A stretch of 20,047 nt of DNA from a virus: positions 1-20,047 of IMG/VR virus record IMGVR_UViG_3300043449_001569. One strand, given 5' to 3'. The position numbers were made by a program, and so were the translations under genes. This document shows, in pieces, positions 1-8,253 of this stretch. The notes under the pieces were generated by a model. That model did no database searches and was not told the origin of the DNA. It saw only the letters and a program-made list of their open reading frames with translations. Each line of letters starts with the position of its first letter. Position 1 is the stretch's first letter.

Positions 1-3000
1 CCGACAATGACGCCGTCGGCACCCCGTGGCTGGATGTCGAGCGGGCGGAAGTCGTGTTTGTCGCCGTTCACAACCTTGTAGTGCTTCCCAGTCTCTTCGT
101 CGTGAACCATCTCGGGTAGATGTTCGCGGTCGCTGAATGCCATGGCGACATTTGACCCAGTATCAAGACGCTTGCGCATCTGCTTCCAGTTGCTGTGCGG
201 GTTATCGACACCGTCTTGCGACACGCCGGTCGACGAGTAGGTGTAATGATGGTTTGGCGCAATCGGGTTCGTGTTGTTCTTGGTGTAGTCGTAGAACGTC
301 ACGTCGGGGTGGTTCTCGATGATCGCCTTGTGAATGCGCGGATTGAGATCCGACAGCACATTGAGGCGGATGCCGAGGTGGTTGCCGTTCATTGCCGCCT
401 CACGCTTGGCAGACTCGATCTCGTCGTTGAGGCGCACAGCGAAGTTCTCGGGGTCACGCAGCATGCCTATCGTCTTCTTCAGGCTGTTGAGGCGCGGCCC
501 CTTGAAGGCGCTGAGATCCTTGCCACCGCCGACCTTAAAGTAGTTACCCGACGTCTTGCCGAGGCACTCTGCCTTGCACGACGCGGAATTCGGACAGGTG
601 GTAAACTTACCTTCCTCGTAAGCAGGAGCCAACGCCAGACCCACAGTCTCAACGCCGCGCCCATCAGGCAGCTGCACCGGCTCTTCATCGCCGTAGCCTG
701 TCTCCGACTTCAGCAATTTGGCGTTCTTGGAAAGCAGCGGCACCGGGCGACCCGTCTGCAGACGCCCGATGTGCGCCCCCAGCGAATCGGCGGCACGCTT
801 GCTGTTAGCGATGCGGTCCGCAGGCTTCAATGCCAAATGCTCGGAGATGCCTTTGTCGAAAGCGTCTGACAGAGACTTGACGCTGGTCTTGCCGACTTCG
901 GTCGGCTGCGTCGTGATGTTGCGCAGCGCCGACTGTGCCTGCGCTATGGGGCTGCGCGGCTGGGCCAGCGACGTAAGGTCGAGGGCGCGAGATACAACCG
1001 GATTATCAGCCCCTCCACCGTCAGCGTAACGCTGGCGCATCCCTACATCTCCTCCGCGCTTGAACGAGCTGAAGCCGTTGCCCTTGATGCTGTCGCGCAT
1101 CTGCGGCGTGACGTCGAGGCTGTGCAGCTGCTTGTTGTTGTCCGTGTAGCCCGTGGCCGGCGCGTAGTCCTTCGATTCGATAGTGTAGCCGCCCAGCTGC
1201 ACCTTCGCCTGCGGGTCGTGCTGCTGCGCGAGGGCCTGCAGGCGCTTCGGAAGGATGTTGTCGTAGTAGCCGCGCATGCCCGCGCCGCCCATCTTGAGGT
1301 CGTCACCCTCAAGCTCGTGGTAGAATTCGCCGCCCAGCCGGCCGCGGCCGTCGTAGCGTTGCGGGTTCTGCTTCAGGATCCGGTCGGCGGCCTCCTTGCC
1401 GATGTGCTTGGCCAGATCGCCCGGCTTCACGTCGTGCTCGTCAATGCCCCTGCCGTCGTGTGTCTCCGCGTTCAGGTAGCCGATGTCGGGGAAGTACGTG
1501 ATGTTCTTGACCTGACTGCTCAGGTCGTACCGCTTGTTCTGCTCGTCGCCCGGCGTGACGACGATCTTGTCGTAGCCGCCGTGCGCGGCCTCGTGCAGCA
1601 CGCGCTTCAGCGCGAGGTCGGTCCACTTCTGGGTGTTGTCGACGTAGGGGCCCACCGGCAGTGCGCCTTGATTTTCGAGATGCGCTTTCCAGAGCGCATC
1701 GGCGTGTTCTTTCTCGCCTACGTATTTCGCCAACGCATCGTGCCCGACTTGTCGGTTGCCCATCCCCATAGCCGTCAGGAAATTTTCCGCAGTCTCTGCA
1801 GGGATTTGCTGCGCCGCCAGCTTCTGCTTGGCGCGCTCCAGCGCGCCGTTGCGCCACTCTTCATACCGCTGGGTTGCATCAGTCTTGAACCCCTGATCGC
1901 GCCCCTGTTGGCCCCAGTCGCTCTGGGCCTCCTCAAGGTGGAGGATCTTCTCGCCCTTCGGCCCCACGCGGTCAGACATGCGGACGTGCGCGAGGACGTT
2001 GGGCTGCTCCCAGTGCCCCGCTGTGAAATGATCGGGGGCTTCGCGCAACGCGTCCATGGCCGCGTAATACTCTTTTTGCGCCGGCGTCAGACGCGACATG
2101 ATCTCTTTCGCCGCTTCAGGATCGCTATTATCCCCATATTCAGCGACCAGACGGTCTTTCTCTGCGCGCGCGGTTTTCGCTCTTGCCGCCAACGACGTGC
2201 GCTCACTCGGCGTGTGCAGCAGCACCTCGCGGTAGTTCTCCCCGCCGGGGAGGGTCAGAGTGGGGTCGCCGCCGAACTTGGTATCCTCGCCGCCAAGCTG
2301 CGTCTCCTCAAGGGGAACCGCATTGTCCTCAAGGTGCTTGATCACCTCCTCTCGGGGAAGGGCCTTCGTGCCCAGCGTGTCGAACTTGGAGTGCTTCAGC
2401 TCGTCGGGCTTGATGCCCGGCATCGCCGCGTACTGCTGCGGCGTGGCCTTCTTCTGGCCTTTGGCGCCGATGATCTTGGCCGCGCCGCTGTGCAGCTTGA
2501 AGGGCGGCACTTCATCGAGCGCCGGCCCACCGTTGTGGCCCGTGCGGCCGCCGGTAGCCAGTCGCGAGGGGCCGATATACTTGCCGCCGCCCGGCCCGGC
2601 GTAGCCCCCGCCGCCCGGCGACGGGTCCATGCCCCCGCCGGGGCCCGGATAGATGTTGGCGATGCGCCGCAGCAGGGCGCGCTGGTCGCGCGCGATCATC
2701 AAGGCGCGCTTGGCCCCGACGTCGCCGCCGCGGGCGTAGTTCACGTGCGTGTCTTCGGGGTCATACTGCCCCCGGTTGCCGATAGCCGATTTGATCTGCG
2801 CGCGCCCCGGAGGGTGCAGCGCGATGATCTCCTCGTCCTTGCTGGGGTGCTCGCCGATGCCGTGGTCGTCGTAGAACGCCTCGTCCTTCGCCGTGGCGTC
2901 GAACCCGGCCCAGAGGATCCCGTCATAGCCGTCTTCCAAAAGCATCTTGCGCGACTCTGGCGAGATCAGCAGCGGGAACTCTCCGCTGCCTTTGGCGTAG

Positions 3001-3473
3001 CTCTGTCGAGCCCAGTCGCGCATGCTCTTGTTGTCGATCACGAGCGGGTTGCGGATGTCGGCATGCACCGGCATCACGTTGGCGCCGCTCTTGAACTTGT
3101 CCTCGAACCCGCCGACGTGATGCCCCGCCGGCTGCTTGTCGGGGTACGGCGACAGCCACGTCGCGGGGCCGCTCGGCATCTCGTTCGCGGGGTTCGGCCC
3201 GCCGGGGATGAACGTGTCGAAGCTCTTGGGCGTGGCGTGGTAGAGCCGCAGGGGGTTGCCCTCGCCGTCGCGGATCTTGCTGTTGCCGTGCCAGCGGTTG
3301 AAGTTCTCCTCGCGCTCGGGCGTGCCGGGAGGAGAGAAGCTGCCGTGGCCCTCGCGCGCCATCTGGTCGGTCTTCCACGCCGCGCGCGCGTCGGGGTCCA
3401 TCGAGGCGTAGGTCGACGGAACCTTGAGCGGCTCCGACGCAATCATCAAGGCGCGGCGGACGTCCTTAGCCAT
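1..3473 (-). CDS. Polyvalent phage protein: ART-like domain, LPD-type middle region, Gp88-like Cys domain (partial, C-terminus beyond the left edge)
   Basis: The reading frame is open from the ATG at 3473 to position 1, so about 1157 residues are visible and the C-terminus is missing. Residues 60-240 look like the ADP-ribosyltransferase domain of phage polyvalent proteins: RLYHATPKSFDTF (76-88), TWLSP (105-109), DGYDGILW (181-188), EEIIALHPPGRAQIKSA (214-230). Residues 413-765 match the large polyvalent protein-associated type: NYREVLLH, PNVLAHVRMSDR, LHLEEAQSDWGQQGRD, then KMGGAGMRGYYDNILPK. Residues about 905-1157 resemble the mycobacteriophage Gp88 family, with C960-x5-C966-x3-C970. Gly-rich linkers carrying RGGDVG occur at 248-253 and 806-811, and RALMIA at 7-12 and 256-261. 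The start overlaps the portal stop by 8 bp, so it is probably co-translated and late. Such proteins are often virion-associated and injected; this role is inferred. Domain calls are from motif memory. Confidence 0.85.
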   Translation of the reverse strand, partial: MAKDVRRALMIASEPLKVPSTYASMDPDARAAWKTDQMAREGHGSFSPPGTPEREENFNRWHGNSKIRDGEGNPLRLYHATPKSFDTFIPGGPNPANEMPSGPATWLSPYPDKQPAGHHVGGFEDKFKSGANVMPVHADIRNPLVIDNKSMRDWARQSYAKGSGEFPLLISPESRKMLLEDGYDGILWAGFDATAKDEAFYDDHGIGEHPSKDEEIIALHPPGRAQIKSAIGNRGQYDPEDTHVNYARGGDVGAKRALMIARDQRALLRRIANIYPGPGGGMDPSPGGGGYAGPGGGKYIGPSRLATGGRTGHNGGPALDEVPPFKLHSGAAKIIGAKGQKKATPQQYAAMPGIKPDELKHSKFDTLGTKALPREEVIKHLEDNAVPLEETQLGGEDTKFGGDPTLTLPGGENYREVLLHTPSERTSLAARAKTARAEKDRLVAEYGDNSDPEAAKEIMSRLTPAQKEYYAAMDALREAPDHFTAGHWEQPNVLAHVRMSDRVGPKGEKILHLEEAQSDWGQQGRDQGFKTDATQRYEEWRNGALERAKQKLAAQQIPAETAENFLTAMGMGNRQVGHDALAKYVGEKEHADALWKAHLENQGALPVGPYVDNTQKWTDLALKRVLHEAAHGGYDKIVVTPGDEQNKRYDLSSQVKNITYFPDIGYLNAETHDGRGIDEHDVKPGDLAKHIGKEAADRILKQNPQRYDGRGRLGGEFYHELEGDDLKMGGAGMRGYYDNILPKRLQALAQQHDPQAKVQLGGYTIESKDYAPATGYTDNNKQLHSLDVTPQMRDSIKGNGFSSFKRGGDVGMRQRYADGGGADNPVVSRALDLTSLAQPRSPIAQAQSALRNITTQPTEVGKTSVKSLSDAFDKGISEHLALKPADRIANSKRAADSLGAHIGRLQTGRPVPLLSKNAKLLKSETGYGDEEPVQLPDGRGVETVGLALAPAYEEGKFTTCPNSASCKAECLGKTSGNYFKVGGGKDLSAFKGPRLNSLKKTIGMLRDPENFAVRLNDEIESAKREAAMNGNHLGIRLNVLSDLNPRIHKAIIENHPDVTFYDYTKNNTNPIAPNHHYTYSSTGVSQDGVDNPHSNWKQMRKRLDTGSNVAMAFSDREHLPEMVHDEETGKHYKVVNGDKHDFRPLDIQPRGADGVIV

Positions 3474-5856
3474 CCGACTTCACCTTCGGCTTCATGCGCG
3501 CGATTTCTTTCTCGTGGGCGTGCTGCGCCTCGCGCTCGGTCGTCGCATGCGCCTGCGCCGTCTTGGTCTTCATCAGGTCGCCCACCAGACGCAGGTTGGC
3601 CTCCTGCAGCTCTGCCTGCCGTTCAAGGTCGCGGTTCTCGTCTTCCTTGAGCGCCCGCTCCTGCTTGAACTGCACGTCCTTCGCCTTCGAGGCGATGTCG
3701 GCGGCCTTCAGGGCCAGCTCTTGGCTCTTGTCCTCGGGCGGCGCCAGCCCCGTCGCGGGCTTGCTCGCCTCGATCTGCAGCTTGGCCTGCCCGAGCTGCC
3801 CGTCCTGCTGCAGCTTCGCCTGATCGAGCTGCATCTTGGCGGCGTCGGCCTGCCCCTTCATCTGCATCGCTTCGCGCTTGATCTGCTGGTCGCCGTGCTT
3901 GAGCTTCAGCTCCTCGATGCCCTTCAGGATTTCGGGCGGGGGCTGGTTCATGGCCGCCGGCGGCACGAAGAACTGCTCCGGGTTGTTCCACCCCAGCGCC
4001 TGCAGCGCCGCCGTGTCGACGGCCTTGGCGTCGTACAGCTGCGGGCTCATGCCCTGCAGCTGCTTCAGCGCCATGACCTTGATGATGCGCTGCGTGTGGC
4101 TCGCCGTGTTCGGGTCCGCCTGCGGCACCAGCGACTGCGCGTACATGTCAAGCGCGTCGCGGAAGGTCTTCTCGTCCCACGCATACGCGGGCGAACGATT
4201 ACGCTGCCAGAAGCTTTCCGGGTGTTCCTTGAAGCACTTGACGAGGAGCTGGAACTCCTCGGCCTGCGCCGCGTGCATGCGCTTGTGGACGCTGTTCAGG
4301 ATTTTCTGCGACTGTTCGATCAGGGCCAGCGTCGTGCCCACCGGCGCGTCCGCGCGACCTTCGCCAACCTGCTGTTCGCTCGTGCCGCCCAAGCGGGCGC
4401 CGGTCGTGGCGATGTTGTCGACGAGCGTCATCAGCGCGCCGCTCGGCTCCTTGTACGGGAGCGGCATGATCGCCTGATTGAGCGGCATGCCGCCCGTCTT
4501 CACGAGCGCGCCGCCGCCCGGCGGGACGCGGAAGATGTTCGTGTTCTGGCGGCCGCCGGCGTCGCTGAACAGGAAGCCCGGGAAGTTCGCGTACATGCCC
4601 GCGTCGAGTAGCTCGCGCCACGCGGCCGTGATGGCGTTCGTCGTGTTACCGAGGATGTGCAGCAGGCCGATGGGATAGAAGCCGAAGCCGGGCACGAACG
4701 TGTACGGCACGAACACGGGCCGCGCCTCGGGCAGCTCGGCGGTGTCCTCGTCGTAGTTACGGACGATGGACAGGACCTGCTTGCTGCTCACGTCGATGGT
4801 CACGCGCCACGGGATTTCGAGGCCGCTCTCCTTGCCCTTCCACTTGTGCTCGTAGCCCTTGATGTTCAGCTCGCAGTAGCACTCGTAGATTTCGCGGTCG
4901 CGGTCCTCGGGGTTCAGCGCCTCGGGCTCAACGCCCTGCTGCGCCTTCTTCTCACGCTGCGCGCTGTCCAGTTCCTGCGGCATCGGCGTCGAGAGCGTCA
5001 CGTCGCGATAGACGCCCAGAATCTGCAGGCGTTTCACGGTGCTGGGCCGCATCTGGACGCGATGCGTCACGCGCTTGGCGCTGCGGATGTCGGTCGCGGC
5101 CGCGTTGACGATCAGGTCTTCGGCGTCAATCGATTCGCTGACCGGCCGGTTGCGCAGCGGGCAGAAATACACCTTCTTGAACGAGAGGCCGCCGAAGCCG
5201 AGCATCAGCAGCATGCGGTCGGTGTCGGGGTAGTACTCGGTCGCGATGGCCGTCAGGTAGTGGTTGAGGTCCTTTTCCAGCGCATCAGCCATCTGGTTGG
5301 TCTGGTGCGTGCCGTTGTTGTCGTCGATCCTGATCTTGACCGGGCCGTCAGTCGGCAGCAGCTCGGAGCGCGCGTTCGCCTGAAAGCGCAGCACGGCTTC
5401 GAGCAGCAGCGGGTGGCGGACGCGGTTCATACCCTCGACAGGCGCGCCCTCGGCGGAACCGCCGATGCCCGGCACCTCAATCTTCAGGCCCAGCAGCTTG
5501 ATGCCCTGCGCGCGGTCTTCGATCCAGTCCTTGCGACTGTCGTTGTCGTCGCCGATGCCACGGATCAGCTCGTCGGCGATGCGCGACAGCTCGCCCTCGT
5601 CGATCTTGTCGACGATGTTGCCAAACCACTCGGCGTTGTCTTCGTCGGCGCTCTCCTCGACCGGCTTGCCGTCGAGGCTGATCGTGATGCTACCGTCGTC
5701 GTGTTCGATCTGGATGACGTTGCCCTTGTCGTCGAGGTGCTCGACGTCGGCGCCCTCGGGCGCGTCCTCAACAACGACATCCTCGCCCGGCGGCAGGGCG
5801 TCGGGGTCAGGCTCGACCAAGCGGATGTTGGGGCTCAACCCCGGCACTAGCGCCAT
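3466..5856 (-). CDS. Phage portal protein
   Basis: The 796-residue product fits the length and pattern of large podovirus-type (P22-like) portals. These form the dodecameric ring at the capsid vertex through which DNA is packaged and ejected. An acidic N-terminal stretch (residues 1-110) precedes the conserved core: GMNRVRHPLLLEAVLRFQANARSELLPTDGP, then LLMLGFGGLSFKKVYFCPLRNRP and a VPYTFVPGFGFYPIGLLHILGNTTNAITAAWRELLD segment typical of portals. From about residue 640 to the end the chain is rich in Q, K, E and A (KLKHGDQQIKREAMQMKGQADAAKMQLDQAKLQQDG), a likely coiled coil forming the barrel or crown. It follows the large terminase gene after 73 bp. A GAGG ribosome-binding site lies 8 nt before the ATG. 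The call rests on sequence pattern plus the terS-terL-portal order. The exact portal subfamily is less certain. Confidence 0.88.
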   Translation of the reverse strand: MALVPGLSPNIRLVEPDPDALPPGEDVVVEDAPEGADVEHLDDKGNVIQIEHDDGSITISLDGKPVEESADEDNAEWFGNIVDKIDEGELSRIADELIRGIGDDNDSRKDWIEDRAQGIKLLGLKIEVPGIGGSAEGAPVEGMNRVRHPLLLEAVLRFQANARSELLPTDGPVKIRIDDNNGTHQTNQMADALEKDLNHYLTAIATEYYPDTDRMLLMLGFGGLSFKKVYFCPLRNRPVSESIDAEDLIVNAAATDIRSAKRVTHRVQMRPSTVKRLQILGVYRDVTLSTPMPQELDSAQREKKAQQGVEPEALNPEDRDREIYECYCELNIKGYEHKWKGKESGLEIPWRVTIDVSSKQVLSIVRNYDEDTAELPEARPVFVPYTFVPGFGFYPIGLLHILGNTTNAITAAWRELLDAGMYANFPGFLFSDAGGRQNTNIFRVPPGGGALVKTGGMPLNQAIMPLPYKEPSGALMTLVDNIATTGARLGGTSEQQVGEGRADAPVGTTLALIEQSQKILNSVHKRMHAAQAEEFQLLVKCFKEHPESFWQRNRSPAYAWDEKTFRDALDMYAQSLVPQADPNTASHTQRIIKVMALKQLQGMSPQLYDAKAVDTAALQALGWNNPEQFFVPPAAMNQPPPEILKGIEELKLKHGDQQIKREAMQMKGQADAAKMQLDQAKLQQDGQLGQAKLQIEASKPATGLAPPEDKSQELALKAADIASKAKDVQFKQERALKEDENRDLERQAELQEANLRLVGDLMKTKTAQAHATTEREAQHAHEKEIARMKPKVKSDG

Positions 5857-5909
5857 TCAGAAACCTCGTGGGAATGCAAGGATACCACACCGGATGCCGT
5901 TCAGAATAG

Positions 5910-5922
5910 TGACAGGATGTCA
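5910..5922. promoter_or_regulatory. TGACA-GGA-TGTCA palindrome in the terL-portal gap
   Basis: This 13-bp perfect inverted repeat (5-bp arms, 3-bp centre) sits in the 73-bp gap between the terL stop and the portal start. On the minus strand it contains TTGACA (5918-5923), a consensus -35 hexamer. No convincing -10 lies 16-18 bp downstream. The same GACA-N3-TGTC core recurs in the control region at 10454-10464 and in the divergent gap at 17166-17176. It may be an operator; this is inference. Confidence 0.35.
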
Positions 5923-5929
5923 ACGCTTT

Positions 5930-7540
5930 TCAGATGCCATACAGGCTCTGAGGCGGCGCGCCTCTGTGCCGTAAACTTTCGCCCACCTCGGCAATGTGTT
6001 CGCTGCTGCGCGTCAGCATCGACGCCTGCCGTAGGTGCGTCAGAGCCTGCGATACGGTGTCGACGAGGTCGTCGTGCTTGCCGCGAGGGAACGTCGAGGT
6101 TTGGCCGATCACCATCTCGGCCCACTGGCGGTCGGGCGCGAAGATCATACCCTCCGCGAACAGGTGCTGCACGGCATAGACGCGCGCGACTTTGTCAAGC
6201 GCGCCGGGATTGACGAGCTGGACGGCGAAGCCGTCGTAGCCGAAGAGGCGCCGCAGCTCCTGCGCAACGCTGTGGCCTGCGGCCTTGTCCTCGATCAGCA
6301 GGCGATCAACCTTCATTTCCTTGCACGTCTTCTGGACGCGCAGCACGAGGTCGTGCAGCTCCAGCCGTTCCTGCCATGCGTTCACGAGCATGACCTTGGG
6401 GGCCTGATTGCCGTACTCGCGCGAATCGACGTTGGTCAGGCGCTCGCCTCGGATGACCTGCTTTGACGGCTGCGCGACGGTGTCGCTCGTGAAGATGCCC
6501 CACACGGTCAGTGCGCTGAAGTCGTTTTCCTGTTTCGTCGTGAAGGCGGTGTCGAGGCTCGCGACGACGTAATCGAACTGCGGGAAGTACGGCGCGTCGT
6601 GTAGCTGCCACCAGTCGCGCTTGATGATGCCGCCGCCCTTCGGCTCGGGGCGCTGCTGTAGCTGCCCCGCAGCCTTCCACGGGCCTAGGCGCTTCTTCAG
6701 CACCTCCACCTGCTCGGCCGCGAACCGTTCCTCCCACAGCAGCTCGCCTGCCTCAGTGCGCGGGTCTTCCCAGCCGATGCTGGTCACGAAGGCGCGCTCG
6801 GGTTCGTACTCCATCGGCAGCATGAGATGCGTCCACCCATCGTCGGTGTCGAGGATGTGACCCGTCAGGTCCTCCTCGCCCAGCCGCTGCTGGATGACGA
6901 TGTAGGCGCCGGTGCGCGCATCGTTGAGGCGGGTCGACATCGTGCCGTCCCACCACTCGTTGGTCGTTTCGATCAACGCCTCGGAGAGGGCCTCGTTCGC
7001 GGCATTAGGGTCGTCCACCACGATGATGTTGCCGCCCTCGCCAGTCACGCGAGCATCTACTGCGGTTATCAACCGCTCGCCGCGTTGGCTGTTCTGGAAG
7101 CGGCCCTTGGTGTTCTGGTCGCCCACGAGGTGGAAGCGAGAGCCCCACAGTCTCTGATACCACGGGCTCTCGATCAGGCGGCGCGTCTTGACACTGTCGC
7201 GCATCGCCAGCGACATCGCGTAGGACGCATGCAGCAGCGGCACCTGCGGGCCCGAGACGGCGCTGATCTCGCGCTGCGTCCAGACCCACGCAGGGAAGCA
7301 GACGCTGACGATGCTCGACTTGCCGCAGCGCGGAGGGATGTTGATCAGCAGCTTGCGGATGTCGCCGTCGACGACCGCTTCGAGGTGCTCGCACATGGCC
7401 TCAAGGGGCCAGCCGTGTGTGAACGGCGACGGATCGACGTACTTCCACGCTTTCTGCGTGAACGTGTACAACGACGTCTCACACTCGACCCGCTCGATCT
7501 CGCGCAGCGTCTCGAACGGGTTGAGGTCCGCTAGGTCCAT
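5930..7540 (-). CDS. terL: Terminase large subunit (packaging ATPase/nuclease)
   Basis: This is the DNA-packaging motor, joining an N-terminal ATPase to a C-terminal RNase H-fold nuclease. I chose the ATG at 7540 (536 residues), because the next 50 upstream codons overlap two other genes and the MDLADLNPFETLREIERVECE start fits the family. Walker A is PPRCGKSS (residues 69-76) and Walker B is NIIVVDDP (171-178), followed by EALSEALIETTNEWWDGTMSTRL. The coupling region holds IVIQQRLGEEDLTG. Nuclease acidic motifs are ASLDTAFTTKQENDFSAL, LLIEDKAAG and the C-terminal GKHDDLVDTVSQAL. It overlaps the upstream 39-residue ORF by 10 bp and precedes the portal, the usual packaging order. The Walker A variant with Arg-Cys before GKS is common among such terminases. 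Confidence 0.95.
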   Translation of the reverse strand: MDLADLNPFETLREIERVECETSLYTFTQKAWKYVDPSPFTHGWPLEAMCEHLEAVVDGDIRKLLINIPPRCGKSSIVSVCFPAWVWTQREISAVSGPQVPLLHASYAMSLAMRDSVKTRRLIESPWYQRLWGSRFHLVGDQNTKGRFQNSQRGERLITAVDARVTGEGGNIIVVDDPNAANEALSEALIETTNEWWDGTMSTRLNDARTGAYIVIQQRLGEEDLTGHILDTDDGWTHLMLPMEYEPERAFVTSIGWEDPRTEAGELLWEERFAAEQVEVLKKRLGPWKAAGQLQQRPEPKGGGIIKRDWWQLHDAPYFPQFDYVVASLDTAFTTKQENDFSALTVWGIFTSDTVAQPSKQVIRGERLTNVDSREYGNQAPKVMLVNAWQERLELHDLVLRVQKTCKEMKVDRLLIEDKAAGHSVAQELRRLFGYDGFAVQLVNPGALDKVARVYAVQHLFAEGMIFAPDRQWAEMVIGQTSTFPRGKHDDLVDTVSQALTHLRQASMLTRSSEHIAEVGESLRHRGAPPQSLYGI

Positions 7541-7650
7541 GCGCGCCAGTAACGCGTGCGCGTCGGCGCGTTGAGCCGAATGCGCTGCCGGTTCTCCTCG
7601 CGCAGGTGCCAGTGATCGTAGAACGCCTGCAGGATTTGAGCGTCGGTCAC
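7531..7650 (-). CDS. Very small phage protein (39 aa), unknown function
   Basis: This GTG-started ORF overlaps the stop of the preceding Cys-rich gene in a GTGA junction and ends within the first codons of terL (10-bp overlap). It therefore bridges two genes with no spare bases. The product (starting VTDAQILQAFYDHWHLREENRQR) is amphipathic and basic towards the C-terminus. No family is recognised. The coupled junctions support real translation, but the short length keeps confidence modest. Confidence 0.5.
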   Translation of the reverse strand: MTDAQILQAFYDHWHLREENRQRIRLNAPTRTRYWRAWT

Positions 7651-7826
7651 GGCTTGGGCTCGAAATACTGGGCGCGAGGTCCGCAGACATCGCGGCCGGG
7701 GTCAGGCGGGTTCGCGCGCTCGCTGAAACAGTATTTTGGCCCCGGCGTCTCAGTGGGGCGCCCGCACATGTTCAGGCCGTCGCCGTTGAGCCACCGATGG
7801 ATACAGTCGACGCAGTAGGGGGTCAT
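7647..7826 (-). CDS. Small Cys-rich, probably zinc-binding phage protein (59 aa)
   Basis: The ATG at 7826 overlaps the stop of the upstream gene (ATGA) and its own stop overlaps the next GTG. The product begins MTPYCVDCIHRW and has cysteines in CVDC (5, 8), MCGRP (21), YCFSERA (33) and VCGPRAQYFEPKP (48). The spacing C-x2-C … C … C … CGP-x3-F resembles small phage zinc-ribbon-like proteins ending in a C-G-P/x-aromatic motif. That resemblance is from memory and gives no molecular function. The position in the packaging operon, just ahead of terL, is the only context clue. Confidence 0.65.
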   Translation of the reverse strand: MTPYCVDCIHRWLNGDGLNMCGRPTETPGPKYCFSERANPPDPGRDVCGPRAQYFEPKP

Positions 7827-8059
7827 TGCAGCCTCGAATAGTCGCCGGCGTAGTAGCTGCCGTACATGATGTCGGGGGCGTAGACGTTGGACATCAGCGC
7901 CTCGAAGGCGGCGCGCTGCCGGGTGCTGCGCTCGTCGGTGATCTGGGCGTAACAGGCGCCGGTATGCGCCTCCCAGCCCACCTCGACGCCCGCGCGCATG
8001 GCGGTGCGCAGCAAGTCGGGGGCGGGAAGAACAGGCGCCTTCATGGCCTCAGCGTACAT
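7823..8059 (-). CDS. Hypothetical phage protein (78 aa)
   Basis: The ATG at 8059 follows the preceding gene's stop in a TGATG junction. A TTG one codon upstream is possible, but ATG is preferred. The protein begins MYAEAMKAPVLPAPDLLRTAMRAG and ends in a Tyr-rich tail (MYGSYYAGDYSRLQ). The middle, ITDERSTRQRAAFEALMSN, looks helical. No signal peptide, membrane segment or known motif is seen. Overlapping start and stop codons on both sides argue for a genuine member of the operon. Confidence 0.65.
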   Translation of the reverse strand: MYAEAMKAPVLPAPDLLRTAMRAGVEVGWEAHTGACYAQITDERSTRQRAAFEALMSNVYAPDIMYGSYYAGDYSRLQ

Positions 8060-8253
8060 CAATCGACCTCCGGGAAACAGTACCAGAGGTCGTGCTTGGT
8101 AAGGTAGCCCTCGACGTCGAAGGCACTGCGGGGCTGCGTCAAGGCCATCAGCAGCAGCATCAGATACGGCAGGTCGCTGGCCAAGGCCGCCTTGGGCGCG
8201 AACCTGTGGACCGTGTCGCCGATGTGAAAGTGCAGGTCGCTAACGGCTCTCAT
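8059..8253 (-). CDS. Hypothetical phage protein (64 aa)
   Basis: Starts with ATG at 8253 inside the last codons of terS (14-bp overlap) and ends in a TGATG junction with the next gene. The sequence MRAVSDLHFHIGDTVHRFAPKAAL is followed by a short hydrophobic stretch, LPYLMLLLMAL (residues 29-39), then an acidic/aromatic C-terminus. The hydrophobic stretch is short for a membrane helix and may be a buried helix. No family is recognised. Its place directly after terS suggests a packaging-related or accessory role, which is inference. Confidence 0.6.
   Translation of the reverse strand: MRAVSDLHFHIGDTVHRFAPKAALASDLPYLMLLLMALTQPRSAFDVEGYLTKHDLWYCFPEVD

Noticed and set aside
1122-3650. Long plus-strand open frame (842 codons)
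   Set aside because: Antisense to the polyvalent and portal genes. Its translation is rich in Arg, Leu and Val with no motifs, while the minus strand shows clear conserved domains.
4657-5850. Long plus-strand open frame (397 codons)
   Set aside because: Antisense of the portal gene; composition is typical of a GC-rich shadow frame.
7541-7690. 50-codon N-terminal extension of terL
   Set aside because: It overlaps two coupled small genes, and the family normally starts close to residue 51 of that frame.
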